Both the position numbers and the translations under genes were made by a program. Below the pieces are notes generated by a model. It had not been told where the DNA came from. It searched no databases and saw only the letters and a list, made by a program, of their open reading frames with translations. Of a stretch of DNA of 41,299 nt, positions 26,907 to 33,943 are shown piece after piece. The DNA lies in contig NZ_BCSR01000027.1 of NCBI RefSeq assembly GCF_001570965.1, forward strand, positions 1 through 41,299. The letters are read 5' to 3'. Numbering within the stretch: the first letter of the stretch is position 1; every line of letters starts with the position of its first letter. This stretch comes from Janibacter corallicola NBRC 107790. Its GTDB lineage: Bacteria; Actinomycetota; Actinomycetes; Actinomycetales; Dermatophilaceae.

Positions 26907-28529
26907 TTGCTCGAGCACCTGACCTCCGACGTCCGGCTCCTCGCGCGGTCCGTCCGTGACGGCACCCGCCCCGTCCCCGTCGCCGGGCTGACGCCCGGAG
27001 AGGCCGTGCGGGTGCGTCGCGGCCGGTCCGTCCTCGAGGCCCGGATCGTCGACCGTTTCGACGCGTGGGCGCTGCGGGACCAGTGCCGCGACCGCGTGAC
27101 CGAGGCGCTGCGGGACGCGGGGATCGCCCACGTGCAGCTGGATGCCGTGCGGGAGGAGCCCCACCGGGTGGTGGTCGCCTCGAGCGACATCGAGGCCCTG
27201 CGCGCGACCCTCTCCGTGCTCGGCACCGAGCGCCGTCTCCACCTCGCCCGGATCACCTCCCGCGGGGCCGGCCCCGCCCGCGCCCTGCCCCGGCTGCCGG
27301 GCATCCGCTCCGGAGACGTGCTGCGCGTCTTCTCTCCGCAGGTGTCCGTGACCGGCCGGCTGCTGCCGACGATGGCCCTGGGCGTCGACATCGAGATCTG
27401 GGAGCGGATCCGCACCTCCCGGGCCTCCCCGGACGGCCGGATGCTGCCCGCGGGGTCGCTGGTCGCGCCCCGGACCAACCCCCGGACCCGCACCCTCACC
27501 CCGCAGGAGCTCGCGGCCGCGCAGGCCGACCGGCGCGGACAGTCGCCGCCGCTGGAGCAGGTCACCTTCCCCGTCGACGTCGTCTACACGTGGGTCGACT
27601 CCAGCGACCCGGCATGGCGGGCGGACTTCGACGCCCGGCGCGCCGGGGACTCCCTGGCCGGATCGCACGCCAGCGCCTGGTCCCCCGCCCGCTTCACCAG
27701 CCGTGAGGAGCTGCGCTACTCCCTTCGCTCGCTGGTCGCCCACGCCAACTGGGTGCGGCGCATCCACGTCGTCACCAGTGGTCAGGTGCCGCACTGGCTC
27801 GACACCAGCCACCCGCAGATCAACGTCGTGCGCCACGACGAGATCTTCCCCGACCCGGATGACTTGCCGACCTTCAACTCCCACGCCATCGAGGCCTGCC
27901 TGCACCGCATCCCCGGCCTGAGCGAGCACTACGTCTACTTCAACGACGACGTCTTCCTCGCGCGGCCGCTGCGGCCCGAGGACTTCTTCGGCGCCGGTGG
28001 GGACATCCGCTACTTCCCCTCCCGGATCCCGGTCGACGACGAGCTCCCCTCGGACGTCGACCTGCCGGTCGTGTCCGCCTTCAAGAACGGCCGGAGGGTC
28101 ATCGAGCGCCACTTCGCGCGCCGCCCGATGACGCGCCCGCGCCACACGCCGCACCCCCAGCACCGGGGAGTGATCGAGGAGATCGAGCGGGCCGAGCCCG
28201 AGCTGGTCGCCCGCACCCGCCGGGCGCGCTTCCGCTCTGCCACGGACATCTCGCTCGCGGCGCAGCTGCAGTCCTCCTGGGCGGCCGCGACCGGGCGCGG
28301 GGTGGCGACGGACACCAGCTACGAGTTCATCGACATCTGGAGCCCGGACGTCGACGCGCGCATCAACCGACTGCTGCTGCGCGACGATGTGGACTTCTAC
28401 TGCCTCAACGAGACCTGGATCGACCCCGAGCAGTGCGAGACCGCGGACGCCCGGGTCGCCCGGGTCCTGACGATGCTGCTGCCCTTCGCCTCCCCCTTCG
28501 AGACGGACGTCCGGAGCGAGCCGCGATGA
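26907..28529 (+). CDS. Stealth-family sugar-phosphate transferase (first of three)
   Basis: A 540-residue Stealth protein. Members transfer sugar-1-phosphate from a nucleotide sugar to a growing polymer, making phosphodiester-linked glycans. An N-terminal domain of about 215 residues of unclear role precedes CR1 (DVVYTWVDSSDPAW, 224-237), CR2 (REELRYSLRSL near 266 and PTFNSHAIEA near 321 up to FNDDVFLARPL at 345), CR3 (RRPMTRPRHTPHPQHR) and CR4 (YCLNET). The start is a TTG at 26907 with AAGGAC upstream; no ATG or GTG fits better. Its stop overlaps the next Stealth gene (ATGA). Linkage and sugar are unknown. Confidence 0.9.
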   Translation: MLEHLTSDVRLLARSVRDGTRPVPVAGLTPGEAVRVRRGRSVLEARIVDRFDAWALRDQCRDRVTEALRDAGIAHVQLDAVREEPHRVVVASSDIEALRATLSVLGTERRLHLARITSRGAGPARALPRLPGIRSGDVLRVFSPQVSVTGRLLPTMALGVDIEIWERIRTSRASPDGRMLPAGSLVAPRTNPRTRTLTPQELAAAQADRRGQSPPLEQVTFPVDVVYTWVDSSDPAWRADFDARRAGDSLAGSHASAWSPARFTSREELRYSLRSLVAHANWVRRIHVVTSGQVPHWLDTSHPQINVVRHDEIFPDPDDLPTFNSHAIEACLHRIPGLSEHYVYFNDDVFLARPLRPEDFFGAGGDIRYFPSRIPVDDELPSDVDLPVVSAFKNGRRVIERHFARRPMTRPRHTPHPQHRGVIEEIERAEPELVARTRRARFRSATDISLAAQLQSSWAAATGRGVATDTSYEFIDIWSPDVDARINRLLLRDDVDFYCLNETWIDPEQCETADARVARVLTMLLPFASPFETDVRSEPR

Positions 28530-30262
28530 CCGACCCGGCCGACCCGTCAGCCAGTAGCGTGGGTCCGATGCCCAGCCCCTCGCCCGAGGAGGGCCCTGCC
28601 CTCCCGGCCGCACCGCGCCCCTCGATCGCCCACCGCCTGAGCGGGCACCGCCGGGCCCGCTACCTGTACAAGGTGGCCAACCGGCTGGAGCGCAAGCGTT
28701 TCCTGGACTCCCTCCCCGGGTCGACGCTGGCGCCAGGCACCTTCGTCAGCCGTCGGGACGGGCGCCTCGTGCTCTACCGCACCCGGCCCGGCATGACGGC
28801 CGACGTGGCGCGGAGCGAGAACCTGCGCCTCGTCGCGGAGCTGTTGGACCGGCACGACGTCGACTACTTCGCCGCCCCCGAGTCCGGCTCCGGGTCGGTC
28901 AACATCGGGATGGCGCCGCAGGAGTGGACCCGGTTCCTCGAGGTGCTGGGCGCCGGGCCGGAGGGCACGGAGCAGCTCTACGTCGCCCTCCTGGCCCGGG
29001 ACCGCCGCGACGACGTCCGGTGGTGGTCGGCGCCCCTGCAGGACCCGCGGGTGCGGCCGGCCCTCGCGACCCAGACCCACATCATCCTCTTCGAGGTGCG
29101 GGCCGCCCACGAGCACGGCGAGATCTACGGACGGGGCCAGGGCATCCACCTCCAACGGTGGGAGCGGGACGAGGACGGCGCCCTCGAGTCACCGACACGC
29201 AACACCCGCACCCGGCACATCTCCGCCACGCTGCAGCAGAGCACGCAGCTGACTGTGGCGGGGACCTCGCTGCGCACCTTCGCCCCCCTGGCCACCAGGC
29301 ACGTCTTCGACTTCGACCTCGATGTCGACCTGGTCTACCTGTGGGTCGACGACAGCGATCCGCAGTGGCGCTCTCGGCGGGCCGAGGCACTGCGCCGCGC
29401 GGGCCGACCGGTGGACGAGGCCCCGGTCGAATCGGGTGTCTCGGCGGAACGCTTCCGGGACTACGGCGAGTTGCGCTACGCCCTTCGCTCGGCCCACCGC
29501 TACGCCCCGTGGGCGCGCAACATCTTCCTCGTCACCGACCGGCAGGTCCCCGGGTGGCTGGACACCGACCACCCGGGCGTCACCGTCGTGGACCATCGGG
29601 AGATCTTCGAGCACCCCGACCAGCTGCCGACCTTCAACTCCCACTCCATCGGCAGCCGGCTGCACCACATCGAGGGGCTCTCCGAGCACTACCTCTACAT
29701 CAACGACGACGTCTTCTTCGGCCGGCCCGTCTCCCCGCAGCAGTTCTTCCACCCCAACGGCGTCGCGAAGTTCTTCATGTCACGCTCCACCCTGCCGCTG
29801 GCGCCCCCCGGCGAGGGGCCGCCTCACGAGAACGCCCGGCGCAACGTCGCGCGGCTGCTCGAGGAGCACTTCGGCCGCACCGCGACCCGCAACTTCTTCC
29901 ACACGCCGGTGCCGCAACGGCGGGAGATCTTCGCAGACCTCGAGGCCACCTTCCCCGAGGTCTTCGAGCAGAACGTGACCAGCCGCTTCCGCTCCAGGCA
30001 GGACTACGAGCCGAATCAGTGGCTGCACCACTACTACGGATACCTCAAGGGGATGGCGGCCCCCGGGTCCATCCGCTACGACTACTTCGATCTCAGCGAC
30101 CCGAGCATCCCCGAACGGATGTCGCGGCTGATGGACCGACGCAACCGGGACTGCTTCTGCATCAACGACAACGCCGAGGCCCTCCCGGAGAACCAGGACT
30201 TCATCGTCGACTGGATGGCGGAGTACTTCCCCGAGCCGGCCCCCTTCGAGAACGGCCCCTGA
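28526..30262 (+). CDS. Stealth-family sugar-phosphate transferase (second of three)
   Basis: A 578-residue Stealth protein. CR1 DVDLVYLWVDDSDPQW is at 266-281, CR2 includes YGELRYALRSAHRYAPWA and PTFNSHSIG to INDDVFFGRP, then an FFHTPVPQRREI block and CFCINDNAE as CR4. The N-terminal 260 residues hold a long accessory region containing SENLRLVAELLDRH, which recurs in the third Stealth protein. The ATG at 28526 overlaps the previous stop. A second possibility is the ATG at 28568, which has TAGCGT seven bases upstream and could give a leaderless transcript. It converges on the third Stealth gene with six bases between. Confidence 0.9.
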   Translation: MTDPADPSASSVGPMPSPSPEEGPALPAAPRPSIAHRLSGHRRARYLYKVANRLERKRFLDSLPGSTLAPGTFVSRRDGRLVLYRTRPGMTADVARSENLRLVAELLDRHDVDYFAAPESGSGSVNIGMAPQEWTRFLEVLGAGPEGTEQLYVALLARDRRDDVRWWSAPLQDPRVRPALATQTHIILFEVRAAHEHGEIYGRGQGIHLQRWERDEDGALESPTRNTRTRHISATLQQSTQLTVAGTSLRTFAPLATRHVFDFDLDVDLVYLWVDDSDPQWRSRRAEALRRAGRPVDEAPVESGVSAERFRDYGELRYALRSAHRYAPWARNIFLVTDRQVPGWLDTDHPGVTVVDHREIFEHPDQLPTFNSHSIGSRLHHIEGLSEHYLYINDDVFFGRPVSPQQFFHPNGVAKFFMSRSTLPLAPPGEGPPHENARRNVARLLEEHFGRTATRNFFHTPVPQRREIFADLEATFPEVFEQNVTSRFRSRQDYEPNQWLHHYYGYLKGMAAPGSIRYDYFDLSDPSIPERMSRLMDRRNRDCFCINDNAEALPENQDFIVDWMAEYFPEPAPFENGP

Positions 30263-30272
30263 GGCCGCTCAG
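30259..30272. terminator. Putative bidirectional terminator between convergent Stealth genes
   Basis: CTGAG (30259-30263) and CTCAG (30268-30272) with a four-base loop GCCG. Both stop codons lie in the arms. Confidence 0.4.
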
Positions 30273-31948
30273 CGCTCGTAGCAGCTCGGTACCGGGTAGG
30301 CCTGCTCCAGGTACGCCCGCAGGGCCCGGTGGCCCTCCGCGGTGCCGGCCTCGTCCCGGGCGTGGTCGTTCAGGCACAGCGCGTCGACGTCCCGCCGCTC
30401 CCGCAACGAGCGCAGCCGGCGCGGCGCGGCCGGGTGGTTGATGTCGGTGTAGAAGTACCGGATGGCGCCGGGCTGGGCCCTGCCGGTCACGTAGGCGTAC
30501 CAGTGGTGGAGCGAGGAGACCATCGCGTGGTCCTGCGGGCTGCGGAAGCGCTGGGCAGCCGTCCGCTCGTATGCCTGCGGGAAGGCCGCCGCCATCTCCT
30601 GCAGGATGCTGCGGCGCAGCGCGTGCGGGACGTGCTTCATCTTCGCGGTGAAGGTCCGGCCGAACCGGCTCCGGAGCAGGTCGCGGTTGTTCTTCGCGGC
30701 GGTCATGACCGGCGCCTCGTCCTCCTCGGCGGGGCCGAGTCCGAGCTTCGCCGTCGACGGGAAGAAGCGCGTCTGCCCGGTCGGGGTGAAGAAGAGCTCC
30801 GGAGGGACCGGCCGCCCGAGGAGGACGTCGTCGTTGAGGTAGAGGAACTGCTCCGAGAGCCCCTCGATGTTCTGCAGCTGCGCCTCGATCGCGTGCGAGT
30901 TGAAGGTCGGCAGGTCGTCGGTGTCGGTGAAGATCTCCCGATGGTCCACGACCGTGATGCCGGGGTGGTCCCGGTCCAGCCAGGACGGCACCTGCGCGTC
31001 CGTGACGAGGTAGACGTGGCGCACCCACGAGGCGTACATCTGGAGCGAGCGCAGCGAGTAGCGCAGCTCGTCGTGGTCCTCGTAGCGCGACTCGTTCGCG
31101 GCGGTCGCGTGGCGGGCCCCGTCGACCTCGCCGCCCCGGGCCGCCGCCTTGCGCGCCAGCCACTCCGGGTCCTCGCCATCCACCCACGTGTAGACGACGT
31201 CGATCGGGAAGGTGACGTCCTCCACGTGGGACCCGTCGGTGCCGGGCAGCCGGGGGTGGCCATCGTTCCCCCGTCTCGCCTCCGCCCACTCGCGCGGGCG
31301 GACGTGGTCGACCCACCGGTTCCTCACCGGCGCCACCAGGGTGCCCTCGGGGAGCAGGTCGCCACCGGAGTCCCGCTGACCGGCCGCGGTGGCTCCCCAG
31401 AACTGCACCTCGCAGCCGAGGACCCCCGCGTCGAGGACGCGCCTGCCGTGGGCGAGGAGGCGGAAGAGGACCACGGCGTGGCCCTCGGCGTCCGCCCCGG
31501 CCGCTGCCGATCGGATGCGGTCCCCGCCCGGGTCGGCGACGTGCAGCGACGGATCGGCCCCGCAGTGCCGCAGTGCCTCCCGGAAGCGCACCCGGGAGGC
31601 CGCGGGCACGACGACGACGCTGCGTCCGGCCGGCGGGTCGTCGAGGAGCACCCACTCGATGCCCGCCCGCTCGAGCAGCTCCGCGGTCAGGGCGAGGTTC
31701 TCCCGGCGCACCGTCTCCCCGGCGAAGGAGTCGACCTCCCGCGCCACGACGAGGTGGCCGTCGTGCTCGACCGAGACCAGGCCGGGGCCGGATGCGTGCC
31801 GCTGCTCGTGCCGGCGGCGCCGGGCCTCCCGCAGGGCCTCCTGGGCCGGTGTCTCTCCGTCGAGGACCGCGCGGATCCTCGGCCACGCCCCCTTCGGCAG
31901 CACACCGAGGACGCGCCGGCGCACCCCGAGGGGGATCCGGTCACGCAC
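30269..31948 (-). CDS. Stealth-family sugar-phosphate transferase (third of three)
   Basis: A 559-residue Stealth protein. CR1 PIDVVYTWVDGEDPEW is at about 248-263. CR2 contains HDELRYSLRSLQMYASWV and PTFNSHAIEAQLQNIEGL to LNDDVLLGRP, followed by a KMKHVPHALRRSILQEM block and LCLNDHA near the end. An accessory N-terminal domain (about 55-245) includes RENLALTAELLERAG, related to the second Stealth protein. The GTG at 31948 lies eight bases inside the end of the upstream sulfotransferase gene, so the two proteins are produced together. This suggests a sulfated or sulfate-bearing acceptor, though that is inference. Confidence 0.9.
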   Translation of the reverse strand: MRDRIPLGVRRRVLGVLPKGAWPRIRAVLDGETPAQEALREARRRRHEQRHASGPGLVSVEHDGHLVVAREVDSFAGETVRRENLALTAELLERAGIEWVLLDDPPAGRSVVVVPAASRVRFREALRHCGADPSLHVADPGGDRIRSAAAGADAEGHAVVLFRLLAHGRRVLDAGVLGCEVQFWGATAAGQRDSGGDLLPEGTLVAPVRNRWVDHVRPREWAEARRGNDGHPRLPGTDGSHVEDVTFPIDVVYTWVDGEDPEWLARKAAARGGEVDGARHATAANESRYEDHDELRYSLRSLQMYASWVRHVYLVTDAQVPSWLDRDHPGITVVDHREIFTDTDDLPTFNSHAIEAQLQNIEGLSEQFLYLNDDVLLGRPVPPELFFTPTGQTRFFPSTAKLGLGPAEEDEAPVMTAAKNNRDLLRSRFGRTFTAKMKHVPHALRRSILQEMAAAFPQAYERTAAQRFRSPQDHAMVSSLHHWYAYVTGRAQPGAIRYFYTDINHPAAPRRLRSLRERRDVDALCLNDHARDEAGTAEGHRALRAYLEQAYPVPSCYER

Positions 31949-32999
31949 GCGGTGGGGGCGTGTCGGCCAGCTCGCGCTCCAGGCGTGCCCGGACGTCGGT
32001 GGCGGCCTGTACGCCCTGCATCTCGGCCTCCCGTGCCCAGTGCAGCGCGGAGCGCGGCCACCGCATCATGCCGGCCTCCGGCTGGTCCAGCGCCTGCGCG
32101 AGCTGCAGCGCGTCGTTCGCGCCACCGTCGGTGGCCCGGGAGTGGAGGGTCGCGAGCGTCGCCGCCGAGTGCCCCGTGTCGGGCTGCCGTCCCGCCGCGA
32201 GCTCCGTGCGCCGCTTGGCGATCGCGTCCGCGACGTAGCGGGAGGAGGTCGCCGGGTCGATCGACGGCTCGGGGTTCAGCTCCCAGTCGTCCTCGTAGCC
32301 CATGGCGTCCATGGCCTCCTTGAGGAGGGGCCGGTAGAACTCCACGTCCTCGGGGGTCATCCAGTCCCGCCACGCGCCGTGCCCCTTGGAGCGGGAGATG
32401 TGGGAGAGCCAGGCCGGGGTGGCGGACTGCTGCGCGTTCAGCGGCAGCCCGAGGTACTGGGCGAGGGTGTCCACGCGGTCGTCGACGAAGTCCTCGTAGT
32501 ACACGAGGAAGAACTCGTTGGCCCTGGCGAAGTCGGTCATCTCGAGCAGCTCCTCGGTGCCCGGGCGCCACTTCTTGTACCCGACCTGGTTGCCCAGCCT
32601 CATGAGCCGCTTGACGCTGATGCTGCCCGGGTCGCGCTCCTTGCGCCGCAACGCCTTGAGGAAGCGCTCGTGCTCGGACATCTCGACCGTGGAGACCACG
32701 CTCTTGATGAGCGGCTTGAAGAGCAGCGTGCTGATGAGGGCGTCCCGCGGGTCACGCACGGTCATCACCCGCCGGTCGAAGGCGGCGACCGGGAAGTTGG
32801 CCATGTTCTTGTACATGATCTTCGTCATGACGCTCAGCTGCGGCGAGGTCCGCAGGGCCTGCTCCAGCGGGTCGAACCGGTTCGGCTCGAAGGAGAAGAG
32901 GTACTCCTGCGCCATCGGTGCCAGGGCCGACTTGATCAGGCTGTACACGCCGGTGGTGCCGGTCTTCTGGCGGCCGACGACGATGATGTTGTGGCTCAC
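31941..32999 (-). CDS. Sulfotransferase family protein coupled to a Stealth gene
   Basis: A 352-residue P-loop protein. The 5'-phosphosulfate loop VVGRQKTGTTGVYSL is at about 7-21 and the 3'-phosphate segment is VMTVRDPRDALISTLLF near 78-94; the R and S expected for PAPS binding are present. The C-terminal 100 residues are helical, contain several Ala-rich pairs of helices that may be repeat-like, and are not part of the minimal fold. The GTG at 32999 has GGAGGGG upstream. It is the first gene of a two-gene unit with the third Stealth gene. The acceptor is unknown but a glycan is likely. Confidence 0.83.
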   Translation of the reverse strand: MSHNIIVVGRQKTGTTGVYSLIKSALAPMAQEYLFSFEPNRFDPLEQALRTSPQLSVMTKIMYKNMANFPVAAFDRRVMTVRDPRDALISTLLFKPLIKSVVSTVEMSEHERFLKALRRKERDPGSISVKRLMRLGNQVGYKKWRPGTEELLEMTDFARANEFFLVYYEDFVDDRVDTLAQYLGLPLNAQQSATPAWLSHISRSKGHGAWRDWMTPEDVEFYRPLLKEAMDAMGYEDDWELNPEPSIDPATSSRYVADAIAKRRTELAAGRQPDTGHSAATLATLHSRATDGGANDALQLAQALDQPEAGMMRWPRSALHWAREAEMQGVQAATDVRARLERELADTPPPRA

Positions 33000-33074
33000 T
33001 GAACCCCTCCGAGGTCACTGTTCACCCGCGAGATGGGGGAAGGCGCGCCCAGGCCCCGCTCGACGAACATCGTC

Positions 33075-33080
33075 AGGCTA
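33075..33080 (-). promoter_or_regulatory. Candidate -10 box for the sulfotransferase-Stealth unit
   Basis: TAGCCT on the minus strand, about 75 bases before the GTG at 32999, within the 125-base gap after the CDP-alcohol transferase gene. Confidence 0.35.
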
Positions 33081-33124
33081 GCAGCGCACCGGTGGCCCCG
33101 ACCGGGGCCGAGGCGGGTGTGTCC

Positions 33125-33943
33125 TCAGGCGTCGAAGCGGTTCGAGGTGACGATCATCAGCAGGAATCCGCCCGCGGTCGCGAGGGCCAGCGGCAGCGAC
33201 ACCAGCAGCCACCCCGCGAGGACGGTGCCCTCCTCGACCACGCCGAGCGCGGCGAGGACGAGCCCCAGCGTGGCCGCGGCCAGGGTGATGAGCGAGAACT
33301 CGATGGCGACGAAGGCACGGAAGAAGGGGAAGAAGCGCAACAGGCTGCGGGCGGAGCGGAGCCCGGCCGAGCGGGAGGCCGCCGTCTCGGCGCTCTCGTC
33401 CGCCTTGGGCAGGCCGAAGTAGAGCCGGGAGACGAGGACGAGGTCGCCGAAGGACTTCTTCAGCAGCACGAGGCAGCCGACGAGCGCGCCGATCGTCGTC
33501 CAGCCACCGATCGAGGTGGGACCGCCGTCGACGTGGACGCCGAGTGCGATGGGCAGCGCGGCCTCGGTGACGTAGTGGGCGACCCGATCGAGGTAGACGC
33601 CCATCGGCGAGGAGGTCCCCCGCCACCGCGCGACCTCGCCGTCCGAGCAGTCGATGAGGATCTGGAACTGCATGATGAGCGCGCAGGCGAGCACCGCCCA
33701 CCAGGACGGGATCATCAGCACGGCGGCACCGATGATCCCGACGAGGACCATCAACCAGGTCACGCCGTTGGCGGAGATGCCGGTCGGGATGACGGCCCGG
33801 GTGAAGTGCAGGGACAGCGCCCGCAGGTACAACGTCCCGGCCCAGTGCTCGGAGTTGCGTCGCCCCACGACCGAAGGGGGCTGCACGACCGCGCGCAGCT
33901 CCTCCAGCGAGGGTCGGGCGGGACGCGGGCTCTGCTCGCTCAC
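33125..33943 (-). CDS. CDP-alcohol phosphatidyltransferase family membrane protein with altered motif
   Basis: A 272-residue integral membrane protein with about six membrane segments. The family signature is Asp98-x2-Asp101-Gly102-x2-Ala105-Arg106-x8-Gly115-x3-Asp119-x3, but the final position is His123 where the classical family has the catalytic fourth Asp (sequence DGEVARWRGTSSPMGVYLDR, then VAH). Enzymes of this family attach an alcohol phosphate from a CDP-activated donor to an acceptor. The GTG at 33943 overlaps the stop of the upstream TagF-like gene (GTGA), so they are coupled. With CDP-glycerol probably made by the TagD homologue, it might prime or link the polymer. Confidence 0.83.
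   Translation of the reverse strand: MSEQSPRPARPSLEELRAVVQPPSVVGRRNSEHWAGTLYLRALSLHFTRAVIPTGISANGVTWLMVLVGIIGAAVLMIPSWWAVLACALIMQFQILIDCSDGEVARWRGTSSPMGVYLDRVAHYVTEAALPIALGVHVDGGPTSIGGWTTIGALVGCLVLLKKSFGDLVLVSRLYFGLPKADESAETAASRSAGLRSARSLLRFFPFFRAFVAIEFSLITLAAATLGLVLAALGVVEEGTVLAGWLLVSLPLALATAGGFLLMIVTSNRFDA

Noticed and set aside
26793-28613. A 600-codon minus-strand open frame opposite the first Stealth gene
   Set aside because: It is a mirror of the Stealth coding frame with no domain and no ribosome site.
30329-32323. A 660-codon plus-strand open frame opposite the third Stealth and sulfotransferase genes
   Set aside because: It is antisense to two genes with clear family motifs and has a biased composition.
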